DNA of 64,000 nt, from assembly GCA_013396915.1 (NCBI GenBank), contig VWZL01002016.1, positions 1,148,761-1,212,760 of the forward strand. The letters are read 5' to 3'. The number at the start of each line of letters is the position of its first letter. The first letter of the stretch is position 1. The notes below the pieces were generated by a model, which saw only the letters and a program-made list of their open reading frames with translations, was not told where the DNA came from and searched no databases. The position numbers were made by a program, and so were the translations under genes. The DNA is from Stercorarius parasiticus. Lineage: Eukaryota; Chordata; Aves; Charadriiformes; Stercorariidae. Of the stretch, positions 44,101-58,100 are shown piece by piece.

Positions 44101-47100
44101 AACTGAACCACCCAAGGAGTAAAAATTTGTCTTCTGACACTGAAATTCAGTGTGAGGTTGCAGCTTAGATATATGTGCCTTGGTTAGCTTTAATTTAACT
44201 AATTTTACATAACAATATTAATGAAGAAGGTGAACGAAATAATTCAGCCACTTGCTTAGAGACCCTGGATGGGCTTGTGCAGTAAGATGCACATTGCTGG
44301 GACTACATGGCTATCAGTATTTAACCTAAATCAAATAAATCTGTCGTGATTCTGACTATATAAAATGACCTCTCACATCTTCCTTGCACTTAAATTAATA
44401 ATTAATTTTCTAGTGCCTTTCCTCTGGCATGTAGTAGAATAGTACCCTTTTCCTGGGGGAAAGGGTGGCTGAAACAACTTGAATATGTACTTGAGCCAAT
44501 ATGCTTGGTAAGGAGGAAACAAAAGGCCTAATGTCTTGCCATTTCTCTTGCGCTCTCCTCCCTTTTTGATCACCGTCTACCAAGGCAGAAGTAGTAGATT
44601 TTGAATAGCATAAAATAACTACATTGCAAGACACCTAGTGAACAAAGAGGGGACAAAAAAAAAAAGAACAGGTGAGATTTAAGTTAACACACTGTAACTT
44701 GTGTGAATAGAGGTCTGAGACACACCTTTTCAGGAAATAGTAGGATGTGAACACTATGTGAGAACCGTATTATAACGCTTATGTACAATCAGGAATGAAC
44801 TGCAGCTTTGTAACAAACATAATTCTGCGGTTTCCAAAAATGAGACACTTCGACTTCCCAAGGATTTTTCCAATGGATGTAGGCTGTGAATTGTCTTACA
44901 TGTTTACCATATAAACTTCTGCAAACATTTGCTGGACTTTCTTGGTTGTTTGTCAACTATAGGGATAGAAGCTAAACTACAGATATTGTCGCAGAAAAGT
45001 ACTTGCACATTTTCACATAGGCCAGCTTATTTTATTTTTTTTTCATTTGTTTAAAGGTACTGATTCCAAACTTGCCTTGTCTGGTACATGAAGATCATAA
45101 AGTACATTGCTATTGTCGCTACTATTTTTAAACATTGTTTGATCCCTCCGGCAGGTTGTTTCTAGTGTTCTTTTATGGGATTTAAACTAGATGTTGCTGG
45201 CTTCGAGAGGCTGTGCTCATTTATTTTTTACTCACTAGAAAACCCTCCAAGCTTTTGAGACAGTTTTTTTCATTAGAAACTAATAAATTTGACTTGAACA
45301 TACACAATGCTAAAAGGCTTAGTTTGCTGTGACTTGACCTAGCTTAGGCTGTCATTTAAACCCCTAAGCTTTATTTGTAAACGCTGTTAATGCCACATCA
45401 GTATTCAGTTCAGAACTTCATCTAACAGTTCTTTCTTCAGGCACAATTCTATGAAACACGTGAAATTAATCTGCGATAATGTAACTCACAACAGAGAGAG
45501 TGAAGAATATTCCCTTATTATTGAGCAGTATCCAGAAAACCAGGAGGTGACTAACAAATGGGACAAAAAGAATTCTTTTATTTCTGTCCATCCTTTTGTG
45601 TTTCACAGTGTGTGCACGTTCTAGCCAGGGTGATACAGCGCAAGAGGGCTGAGCTGGCATGGGTTACTATGACTTCTTTATGCTTTTAGTCAGTACATTT
45701 GATCATTCATTCATACAGCATTAATGTTTCTTGATGTCATTGTGCTTCTTGAAGCTGTAATGCACTTTGTTCTAATGCTCTTCAGGGGTTGCCTTTCAAG
45801 AGGGAAGCTTAATAAAGGATTTTATTTATACTTGCTTTAAAACTTTGATTTTTTTGTGGTTTTGGTTGGTTTTGTTTTTTTACAAATGAAAATTAAAAAT
45901 GCTCATCTGCATGCACCTGAAAACCTTCAAAAATATCTTAGAACTCAGTCAATTCAATTCAGTCAATTATGTCAAGTCTAATAACAAAATAAACAGCAAG
46001 TAAGGTAGGCGTCAGATACACTTTTTTTTTTCCACTGGATCTGGGCTGGCTAAAGACCTCCTCACCTCCACAATATATCAGAGGTTACCAACTTCTCGAA
46101 TCTGTCATGCAGTCAAAAGCAATTCTGCCAATACCAGTCTTATCAAAGACTGACTAGTTACATTCTTCAAACTTACCTGTCTCTCTTAAACTGAAACAGG
46201 TGAAGTACTTCATCAGGATACAATAAACTTTGGCAGATGGTTGGATGACGGAGTATATTTGGGCAGCTAAGACCCATGTAGTATAGTCATGGCCAATGAA
46301 GGATGTTTAAGCAAAGCCAGTCAACCTCATACAGTTTTTAAGCCAAATAATAAAAGGATGTGGCCTTGACCAGTACGTGTCTTCTAATTTGTAAAGAAAA
46401 TAAGTATTTCTCGAGTGCTCTGACCAGTTATCAGACAACTACCAGCATCTGTCAATCAACAGCAACAGGACTTCCCTAGGGGCCTGGCTTGGCTCCTAAG
46501 AGATAGCACAATCAGCAAATTTATTGGTTGCCTCTTACAGGTAATTACATGGGTTTTTTGGTGGCTTCTAATAGTCTCTCGTCTTCTAATAGCTCCTTCC
46601 TTCCACCTGTGCTACCTCACTCATGACTGTATGACTTCCCCAAGATGTATCTCTGATTACAACTCTTCACCTGCCTGGCATCCTGCTCTGTGACCTGGAT
46701 GCTAGACCAGTATTGTCACTCTTAGCCCTGCTCTGTACTTACTCTTGGTTGTCTGCCTTGGATAGTGCATTGAGATTCCCTCCATTGCCTTGAGCTGTCT
46801 CTGCCTAATCACTCCACTGGTGTGCTCACGGGTTCTCACTTGCCAGGCTGGGACCATCTGATGTCTACATGGTATGATTCAACACTCTAAAAACAAGTGA
46901 CAGAACTCACCTTTATGTCTCTTCCACTCCACTAGTCTCTAAAGTAACTGGCAAAACACTCAAAATTGAGACTTCGGATCACAGTTATTCATCTAAGAGT
47001 TCTTATTAAACCAGGTGCTTTTCTGATTAAAAAGTACTAATATTTCTTGTTTGTTTCTTGGGATTTATAGGTAATTGCTCATTTGTGCTAACATCTAAAT

Positions 47101-48982
47101 ATTCTGTAAATCTTTCCTGAGATTCCCTGGGTTGTTTAACTAAATGATCAAACACACTTTCATTAGAGCATCTCAGAGAAAGTCTCTAGAGTATTTACAT
47201 CACTTGTGAAAACGAGACTTTTGTCAGCAGGTCACACAAGTGTTTTTGTGAAATTACCCCATTTTTTTTATGGGCCTTCACCTGGTTATACCTATGATGG
47301 GCAACTAAGATGGATTTTAATATTTTACTTTAAGAAAGGACACCACGTGTTGTTTTGTACAGTATTTTTATCTCGTGTTGGTGATCAGGTCTATTCACCA
47401 AATAATTTCTTCCTTTTCAATATTTTTGAAGCCACCCTATCTGAAAATATGGTCTAGAGATGTTCTTGTTGCATTGCTTCCACTCCCCACTGTACCCAAA
47501 GGAAGAAACCTTTTTTCTGTTGTTTGTTTTCACGTGCTTAATGATGACACAACAATCTGGAAAAGCTTCTAAAAGAGAAAACGCATTGGGAATTGAATGC
47601 CTCCTCCACATTCCTAATTTTTGGTGAGAAGTCAGCAGACTGGTGCCTGTATAAAGCAGCTCATTTGAATTTCCTGCAGCCTGACTCTATATGCAAACTA
47701 TGTAGTATTTGCATCTCTCTATTGACATTGTAGCTCCCTGATATGTCTATTGTTTGGGGCAGCACAGAACTATTGGTATTTTCACATTTGCTGTGGAGAA
47801 GAGCATGTGATTCTGCAACTTCACCTATTTTAGGTAGTGGTGCTGTGGCTGAATAAATCAAGATACTGTATTTATGTTCACAGTTTCCTGTCTCTGTAGA
47901 AGAATATTCTTGTCACATTTTTCTCTGTGGGGAAGTGAGAATTGCAAAGAGAATTGACCAGGATTTCCATGGCATTTAAATGTCTACATCCATTTTGATG
48001 GGCATTTAAATCCATTGAAAAATCTGGATCTAAGAGACTTTGACTGATGAAGTTTGTGGCAAATCATGGATCTGAACCAGAATCCCAGACCCCAGCTTGC
48101 TGACTTTAATATTTGGTGGGTTTTACTCTCAAATGGGACTTCCTAGGAATAATCGCTGATTCTGTAAATATATTTGCTATACTTTACCGCTACCTTCAAT
48201 AGGATAATTCAAAGAGGTCACCACACCCATGCAGAAAATCGCACCCGTTTTTTATCAAAAGATAATTAGTCTTTTCGTTTTAAGGGAATAATAAGTGAGA
48301 TAGTTGCTGGGCTTTCTTTCAGAGTTCATATCTTCATTTTTTTTTTCTTCTTCCGTCAATACAACCATTGAAATGACACGTTGCTTAACAGTCTACCTGC
48401 CTACTTACAAACTGTAAAAGCACATATTTCTAAACTAAATGTCATATTCTGCCCAGAGATGCCTGATACAATTCCCAATGACTTCCACTGAGGTCTGAAT
48501 GCACGTAGCTAAAGGGAATATTTGGTTTTAAGAACACACAGATTAAGGATATGTTACAGTTCTGGTACTACCTGTTTATTCTAGCTAGCTATGACTGACA
48601 CTGATGAAATTGCTGGAGGCTTCCATGTCATTGATACTTTCAGGAAGGAGTTTCTGCTTGATCATGTAGAACTGAAGCTGAACAACAAAATTCATTTGTA
48701 AATAGAAGGGGAAATGATTTTCAGGGTCTTAAATCTGATAATTTAATATGAGACAAAAATGTATTTAGAAGTCATTTAGGTGCATTTTAATGAATTGAAA
48801 CTTACAGAAGTTTTCACTGTTGCTTATTTCTTCTGTATTCAGATGGGTTCTGCATTCTCCTAGTTTTGCTCTCATCATCACACTGCACAGATAATAGCAT
48901 CCTGTTTAATTGCTAATTATTCTTTGTAATTCTGTTTAGACAGTTTAATTATTTTGTTTAGTGATTTAATAACAACATTTGA
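41138..48982. other. NKAIN2 intron, no recognised genes
   Basis: AT-rich sequence. Minor features are a catatgt slippage repeat at 42543-42558, a T-rich tract near 46022, and repeated cttctaatag words near 46565-46595. A possible ancient repeat lies at 48455-48515. No exon was recognised. Confidence 0.5.
48455..48515. repeat. Possible ancient amniote repeat remnant
   Basis: The words attcccaatgacttccactg, aggtctgaatgcacgtagct and aaagggaatatttgg are in the order I associate with an old amniote repeat bearing attcccattgacttcaatg. Weak, by eye only. Confidence 0.25.
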
Positions 48983-49162
48983 CTCCTTATATTTTCAAAG
49001 CACTTTAGAATTAATGAATAGCATGAGGTATATAGTGGCAGTAGCAAAATCATTACAGGTGGAGAAACTGAGACGGGAAAGTGTCTTGATTTTGCCAAAT
49101 GAGGACGGAAGAGTTATTCTTTTCCAGCTTTGTTTTTGGACCATTAGACCAAATTGCCTCTC
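48983..49162 (-). mobile_element. MIR-type SINE remnant
   Basis: This is the clearest MIR copy in the window. In order: ttttcaaagcactttagaat, a gaggtatatagtggcagtag stretch, attacaggtggagaaactga, gacgggaaagtgtcttgatt, tgccaaatgagga and ccattagaccaaattgcctc. These match the complement of MIR from its 3' end (caaagcacttta) through gatggggaaactgaggc to the 5' end (ccactagaccacactgcctc). Sense orientation to NKAIN2, like the other two MIR copies. Confidence 0.75.
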
Positions 49163-52100
49163 TTCCTTATTTTGCTTAATGAAGTTACAAGATTAGAATT
49201 TGCTTTAGTTAACAAAAGTCTAGAAGTTCCCCTCAGAAGACAAAGATGAGAACAATTTATCTATTTCATATATTAACAATTAATACAATTGAATAAGGAG
49301 TAGATCCAAAATGTATTTTAGGCAATTAGAAGCCTTTTTTTTTTTGTCAGGCTGATTGGGTTGGGAAATTAAACTCTTAATGCAATTTCTATCACCTTTA
49401 TGGTGCTATAAATGAAATGCTTTTAGAAAAGCACATTCTGCACAGGAAATTTTGACTTATTTTTAAACCCTCACCTCTGAGAATGTTGGTGAATACATAA
49501 GTATTTAATATTGTACACGTCTAGATTATTGTTACCAATGGCTAGATAGACATAAGAGTAACTAAATTACCTTTTGCAGTATTTCTGCTAATGCTAGATG
49601 AATTAACTTTGCTCCAAAGGGGAATATACTGTGAATTTATTCCAACATTTCTGATAAAATACTTTTCTAGGGAAAAGCCCTCCTTAAAAAAAAACAACCC
49701 CAAACCACAACCTACTGTACTATCTTTCGTATGTTTGTGAGTTACCCCATTTAGATCCATGTCAGACAACATTGTTGCATTTTAAGCTGTCAAATGACTT
49801 GAAAAATATATACCATTGCAAGTATACATAATTGTTGTAAACTCTTCTGTACCATATGCAGTAGGCTGTTTCTTCAATAGCACTTCACCTATAGTTCAGC
49901 AAAAGGAAAGTTTGCTACATCAAGACTATTTTATACTCCATGTTGGTTACAAAGTAACAGATGACATCTCAATTTAATATATTATCAATCTGTGGCTACG
50001 AGTGTCAGTTGTCAGCCCACAGACTTCTAGCCCCCAAATTCATCTTCCTCCAAGTAAACCACAACAACGAATACTTCAAAGGGACAGATACTCAGAGCTT
50101 ATAAAAACTTCCTTCTCTGGTGGTAACATCACAACCATAAGCAATTCCCACCCCTCCTTCCTGGTGAGCAGTTCTTCTCCATTGATGGTGCTGAATACCA
50201 AATGAGATGTATTTGTGCCTTGTTCTGAGTGTATGAAAACCCCCACTATGGAGGAAATGAGAACAATAATCAATGTTTTACCATTCCAGATCAATTACTA
50301 GCTATATTTACAAGACAAATTTAACAACCCTATCAAGATGTAAACTATTAATGTAACCTCCCCGGGGCTCACAGTTTTCTCAATTGCATACCACCACAGC
50401 AGCCTGAAAATGATTTAGATAACACCAGTTAAAACTTCATGTGAAGCTGTGAAAAAACTCCATAAATAATGTTAAAAAGGAATTCCAAGTTTGAGGGGTT
50501 TTGTTTTTCAATCTATCTTGTGTTATTAGATCATTCCTTACAAAGACTTGTGGTTTTTTTGATGAAATACACCTCACAGTGCTTGTTTTGGCATGCATAG
50601 ATATTGCCAGACATCTGCTGCTGAGTCGGCTAAAAAATCTTCTGTATTTTTTCAGAATTACATGAATTTTCGTGACAAATGTAAAGGAGATGATAAAAAA
50701 AAATAAAAATCCAGGAAGCTGTTCCTCACCTAGGCACAGTGTTTGCTTACTTCATGCTACTGGCATGCATGCCGATCACCTTGCTGGTTCTAACTCAGCT
50801 TATAACACCACTGTGGAGTCCAGATTTTTGCTGTATGGCAGCTAGGTGTGTCATCAGTTGTATTACACAGGTGAAGCATATGATCTCAGCATTGCAAGCT
50901 TTAGAAACATACTTACTAAGAGTTGATTGTTTAGCTCTTTTTCAATGTTTCTTTCCATTCTAATTGCCTTTCTACCTACCAAAGAAAAGCATCTGGCAAC
51001 CCTGCTCTAAGAATAAAAATTATGATTGGAAATGGAGTCATGCTCTTCACCTCTATATGAAAGGGAATACAAGATCCATTTTTCATAGGTCTTAGACCCT
51101 TTTGAGAAGGGATTGAAGCTCTCTAAGGGACAGATTTTAAAAAGTGTTTACAAGGGCTGCATGTAGCCAGGATGTGGACAGGAACAAAGGCTTTTCAGCT
51201 GGTGGAAATATGCATGAGGTCAGCTGGAGCTAACAACATTCCCTCCTGTTTAGTAAAAGTGCCACTGCTTAGGCACCCACAAATGTCAACAGACCCCTAT
51301 AAAATAAGGTGAGTAAGGCCATTTGGAAAGCCCACAATAAGACTGATATTTTAAAGGTTTATAATTGTTTGTTATAATTGTGTGTTGGTCAGTTTGGAGA
51401 TTTTGATCTGTTGGAGCCAGAAGCCTCGTGCTGGAGTCACCCCACTAATGAGAAATTCTCCCTTTCTCAGACCGAACCTAAGATAAAAAGGCGGATCATC
51501 TATGTGAGAGGAGGGTTTAGCACTAGCAGCAGGCAGAGACCAGATGCAGATTCTCCAACTACTGTGATCATTTGGGGAACGTTAACGTGCTACTCCTAAG
51601 ATTAATGCTGATGCATTCTGTAAGGTGACAGCGTTAGCAAATTACTGACACAAAAGCGCGCTTGCATGACAAAACCTGCTGGAATGGTACTTTCTGCACA
51701 AACCTCACAGGCAGAACTAGGATGCGAGGTGCAATAAAAAGCTTCATGGCACATTTGTAGACAGAGTGTGATGTAGCAATTATGTTTATGTGATCCAGTG
51801 TTCCCTTAGTTCTCATTTTTTAAAATTTTGGTTTTGTCTTGCTCATTTTTTCCCTCAATGCACTTGAGTGCATTCAGAGAATAAAATGAGCCTTTCCGGT
51901 CTATTTGGTAAGAGGTTCAAGATCCCAAACTCTCCTAAATTGAGGGTCCTCTGTACCCAATTTCCACCAGGGGTCATAGTAAAACCGACCTTATCCTCCT
52001 CGCTATGAGGTTGAAGGTATATTGGCACAAGCACGCTAAAAGCAGATAAATTGTTGTGCTCATTAACATACTTTTTGGCTTATTCTTCACAGAACTGAAA

Positions 52101-55100
52101 TTTATTGCTTTTCTATCAGACCACTCCTTGAAAAACAAAACAACAGTTACTGAGTCATATTTTTAGCTTTTTTACTGGAGATGTCTCTGTAATATCATTC
52201 CAGCTACATAACTCATTCAATGACAATACTTTAATATGGAACAAAACTTTGCTATTATATCAAGCTTAATTATATGCCTATGATAGGGATAAAAGTAAAA
52301 AAGCCTGTAGTAATGAAATAACTTAAAAAAACCCATATCATCCATCTGTGAAAAAGGAAATCACACCACCATATAGATTAAGAGGCATCTCTCCTTACTT
52401 AGGAGAGATTTGCAGAGATTTAATAGTAGCAATAGAACAAGAACAAAGTTAAGACCGTGAGTACTACATAAAATTTTCAAAAGCTTATCTATTGTTACTT
52501 AATACTAGGGAGAAAGTATACACAAATGTGTTCAGGGGAAGTTCCGTATTTTCTTGTATAATTTTACAATCCGCAATGAAGAGACTTTTGCTAAAAGATG
52601 TTCATTGTTAGTTGGTGAAAGAACACAAAGATGGGTCAAAGCTCATGTTTTCATGCCAAGGGTCCTCCCGCAGGCCTTTCTGATATACTGTATTTACTGC
52701 AGGCTCTGAGCAATTGGAACAAAATTCAAATTTCCGAGTCGTATAAAGGACAAGTATTCAACCACTTGCTTCATCTTCTGCAGCTACTGCATGCTGTAGG
52801 ACTGGGGAGTATCTACCCCTGCTTCAAACGGAAATTCCCTATATATGGCCCTGGGCTGGGTTGGACATGCTGTTCAATGGTCTCTGTGGCTCCAGACATT
52901 TGATGTTGCCATTGCTGTAGAGAACATGCTGTGGATGCCCATTAGTTTGGCAATGAGAAGTGTTTACGAACATTGAGTGCAAGTATTGTTGCATATCCAA
53001 GGGGCATGGGAAGGCGGGGTCAGTTGCCTGGGACATGTCCTGGGATATCCTCAGGTCAGACCCATCTCCTCAACAGCCCCAGCCCCTCACAGACATCCTG
53101 TTTGGAGTTGGTCACATGCTGAAAAGCTTTGAGGGTTCATAGTGAAAGTTATATTAAGAGACAAGGTAGGCTACAGACATTGCATAAAGTGAAAACAACT
53201 TCAGAAGTTCCTCAAATCATCGTGTTGGGCTTCTACGTGGAAAGATCCCATCCTTAGAGACAACTCTTATAACGTTAATGAGAGTCACAAGAGTAAAAAT
53301 TTATGAAAGGTTTGGAAATAACGGGGAAAGGATCATGACCAGTGATTACTGTCTTTTATGTTTTTAAAAGAATTAGCAATACAACCATGGTTTAGCACAG
53401 AGCACTCCAATGTCAATTTACTTGTTCCTTTGCAGAACTCATACTATACGTACTTTCGTATTTCAATGGGCAGCTATGTACTCTCTTATATCCTGAACAT
53501 AAGAATTTAAATCTATACAGAGAGAACAAAACTCTGCCAGCAAGGAAATAGCCAATGCTCTAATGTAGTGTGCTTTAAATACATGGAATTATGTCATATG
53601 TTTTTCATCAGCCAAAATATACATGATTTTTGCTGCATTTTGGCTGTTGATCTGCCTCATAGGGCCAAATAACGATGGCATAAACAAAAATTGTCCCACA
53701 AGATTCGTAACTTGAAAACGTGTCACACGCTGTTGATTGCATCCAAGGAAATGGCTAGAATTTGATCTTATTTACTTTGTAGACAAAGCATTTACAAAAC
53801 AATTATTTTCAAATCAATTTAATAAATTTTTTTGAGTTAAGCAAAAAGTAACAAGGAATCCAAAGTTTTTGTGATTTTTTTTTTTAATATCTCAAAATGG
53901 AGTATTATTTTCTAGATCCCAGGATCCCAGATACCATGGATCTACATGAAATACACCAACATATGAATAAGATACACTAATAGAGAGCCTACCCCAAAAC
54001 GAGTGGCACTTATTCATAACATCAGAACTGCCTAAAACAATGTTGCACCACAAAATTATAAAACACTTTTTACAGCTTCACCTTTTCAAAATTATTTACG
54101 CTGAACTTTGGGAATATAATTGGCTGCTAAATTAATCTGAATGCAATGTTAACATCTTTCTTTATAGGGATAAAACTCCTTGAAATAATTAAAATATTCA
54201 TCTTATACTTAAAAATTTTCAGAATTAAAATTCGTTCTGTATATTTTTTTGTTTTTCCATTTCTGGGGCTCTTTATTCTATCCAGGAACAAAAATAAAAC
54301 ACACCATTTTATCATTTCACCTCAGAGAAATCCAGAAGTGATGTTATTAGGTAGGCTTCAGGCATTCACTAAAATGCCCACATTAGGTAGGCATTCACTA
54401 AAAATAATGAATTGGACTTTATCTTCTCAGCAACTCATTAGAGCATTTGCTCCATATTTCATTTGTACGTCTCTCCAAATATAATACAGTCATATTGTTT
54501 ACCCCAGCTGACTTTGCCCCACGCAGAACTTAAAGAATGAACCACATAAATTTCAATGGCACCGTGTGCTCAGCTTAGTGAATCATATGGATTTTTCAGA
54601 AAGGTCTTAATACTATCCTGCACAGAATTGATTTGAAACCCAGTAGGAATATATATTCTAGGCACATGGTTTGGTATTGTCTTTTTATCATTTTGGAGGT
54701 GCTTGTTTCTGTATGAGTCTGGGAAATATGTGCCAATCTGCAAAGCCTAGATATCCGCAAAGGCAACTCTCTGATGCAAACGGTTTACCAAAGACCACTT
54801 CAATTTCTTAGAAAAGTAAAGGATTAGAGAATAATAACATGCTGCAAAGGGAATTCAAAGAGTTAACCATTATATGCAAATTCAGACATTCCCTGTGAAT
54901 GAAAATCTACAAAGCACTATAATGCCAGCAAATCATTTCATACTAGCCCCAGAGACTTGGTGAGAATGTCCTGGTGTTTTAACAGCTTCTTTCTTCTCTC
55001 TGTAACATGTTCTATAACATTATGAAATCTGTGTCTTGCATTTCAGTATAAAGACTAAAAAGATGTTTTTATTTTCTAAAATCGGGAGCTTTGCTTTTCT

Positions 55101-58100
55101 GTGTTTCTGCTAAGTCCTCCATTTACAGGTTTCATCCAGCTTCATGAAGTTTTTAAGAATCATGATATAGACAGACTCTGTGTTTAACCTAAAACAAAGC
55201 AAACCCACTTGGCTCCGATACCAGCTATGGAGCTGAAACATGGCTGTGGGTGCTTTTATGGCCATTTTGTTCCACCTTTCTCTGTGCTCAGTGTAAGTCT
55301 CTTGAATTGCTGTCACAAATTCAGCCTCTCCGCTGTCGCTAAGCAATACCATTTCATTCAATATAGAGCCTTATACTGATCTCATCATTGTAATCTCTGG
55401 CTGTTCTCCAGTAGTGACTGAAACAACATGACTCATATCTGTGATATGCAGTTTGTTTCCTTTCCTATTCTTTTGAGGGAAAAAGGCTGGGTGCAAAGTA
55501 AATTTTTGCTCTCTATTTATGTATATAAATCATTTTAATTGCATATTGTGTGACATGCTGTGTATTTACTGGTTTTAGGATGCCTGACTGCAGCTGTAAT
55601 ACTGCTTTGAACCTGGCATTTACAATAAGCTGTATGCCTTTTTCCAAGGGAAAACATTCCTGCTTTTACACATTTTGAGATGATCTGCAATCTTTTTTCC
55701 TAGCTGCCGCTCTATGCATTGATGAAAATCCTGCTCCGCTAATTACTTAAAGTAACTCTGTTAAAACCAGCCCCCCAAAAATGTTATGGCCAAGCAGGAC
55801 AAAGCAGAAGGCTTTGCCTAGTTTTATAGCAGATGCAGAAACCTGCCTCCCTGCTCTGACTCACTGTCAGCAGTTCCGAAATTGCAGGCAGATACTTTTT
55901 AAAGCACGTTTGAACTTATACATGTTATCTATGATATTCTAGTGGTTTCCCTGGGATTGATGGTTTTACTCAAAACTTGGAAAGTTTTGCAGTAATTTAG
56001 GCCAGTACAGAACACATTCAAAATGGAGTATGTTACTGAGCTTTTTAGAAGAGTTCATTGTGCTTTGTAAAAGTGTTGTAATATTGCCTCTGCCCACATA
56101 CAGTACGCTTTTCAAAGAAAAAACCTTTTGGAAAACTACAGGGAGATGGTGTGAACTTGTTTCAAGAAGCAAGTTCAAGTCTCTGCTTTGAGGACTGAGT
56201 CTCCTGGGGCCTTTTGCATCTCAAAATATATGTTTATTGCAATGAAATAGAGGGGGAAACTTCAGAAATGGAGATGTCCCACTGATTCCAAATATCAGTC
56301 TCTAGTCACTGCATGTCTCTTCTGTTATCTGTGCAGATGGCCACAAACTCAATTGAGGGCTGATTTCATATTGGTTTCATGTCTCCTTTTTGTAAAAGAC
56401 AATGGGAATAGTTAACATTAGCCATACTGATAAAATAGAATATCTCTGTATTGTGAGAAACATTTATTATTTTTTTTGAGTATTGAATTGGTATGAGGAG
56501 TAGAGTGCCTCATTCTACCTTGGGTGTGAAGTTGGCCACAGACCTGAAATAACTCAACTAAAGCCAAGTATGTCTTTCCATATACTGCAATACTTTGTCA
56601 AGTCCCCAAAGGCAAGATCTTGAGGGATTTAAATTGTGAAGGCGAGCAGGATTTTTAAGAGAGCTCTTTGCCTTTCTTTTCGAGGACCGTAGCTGTTGTA
56701 CTTAGGCTGTGAACAAAATGATTGTATAATTTTAGTTCAATTTGCACATTCACTGTGCTTGCTCATTTTAGTTATCACAGGGTCCTGAGACAAAGCTTAT
56801 GCCAATGCGGTTCTGGCATAGAGAGTTTTGGGCTTTTGAAAGTGATTCAGTGGTCAGCAACATTGCTGAGAATCTGAGTCAAGAGACAAATGATCTTGGG
56901 CTTGGGCTTTTTGTTTCTTACTTGGTTTTCCTAGTATCTTCTTAGAGGACAACTAGAACAAGCCCAGGATCCAGCCATGAAGAACATTTTGGTCCCTTTT
57001 GTCATACGACTTTGTAAGTCTTCACAAAACTATATCAATTTCTTAGGTGTCACCAAAGTTGTTAGCATAACTGCACAGTCTGTGTGAAAAATAGCTCTAA
57101 ACCTAATTTTTGTGGTTGGTATTTTTTTGTTAGAGAAAAGAAAGGGTAGGGTCAGAGGCACTGGAAAATGGCTGCAGGGCAACAAAAGAACATCCAGAAC
57201 TGAATATCTCCTTTTATCCCTATCTATCTACGGAAAGAAGCTTCAGCCGTTTGGTACTCTCTGCCCCAGAAGGAGCGCTGTGGGCGCTCCCTCCAACATC
57301 CCAACCTGGAAGCAACCCCAGCAGGACACACATCTGGATGGTCTCAACTTTTTGTGACAGTCAAAAGAAACATATATAAGGACTTTTTGTTAATCTTTAC
57401 CTAGCCATTTGATCTTCAAAAAGAAGTGAATTCTCAGTTAAGAATTAGCAGGTTTATTTCTTGAAAGGACCTTCTTGAAAGGGCTCCCTTTTTCTTACAG
57501 TTCCCTGGCTAAGTAGAGAAAATTTGCCATGGGATGATGGAATGACAGCCTCAGATCTTCCACAAGAGAGTTTGTGCAATTTCTTGGTTTTTTTTTTTTC
57601 TTTGTAAGACACAGAAGCAGTGTTTGCTGTCTGACTACAAAATAGTAGTCGACGAGCTCCTATAAAAATGTGAAGAGAGTTGGAGGTATAGATCTGTAAT
57701 CTGTTATTCCTGGAAAAGCTAGACTAGCATGCAAAGGGGAATTCTGACTTGCAACTCTCTGTTGCCCCAGGCTACATGGAAGGGATCTGCTGATCCTAAG
57801 CCTCTATGCTTCTGGGACATGTGCCTGGGAGGGCTGTGGTGGTCTCAGTGCAGTTGGCACACTGTAAGACCAGAGCAGGAGCAAGGTGCCTGGATCACCC
57901 ACAAGGGATCCGCAGCAAATCCTGGCAGCACCCACTGAACAAGTGGACCAGGAAATTTTAAGACTCCACTAATTTGGCCAAATCTGACTTTTAAATGGAG
58001 AGGAGATGCGTATCTTCAACATCAGTCCTCACTTCTCTTGCCAAAATGCTGTTCTAAAGTATGAATAGTCCACAAAGCATCAGACAAATACCTGGGAATT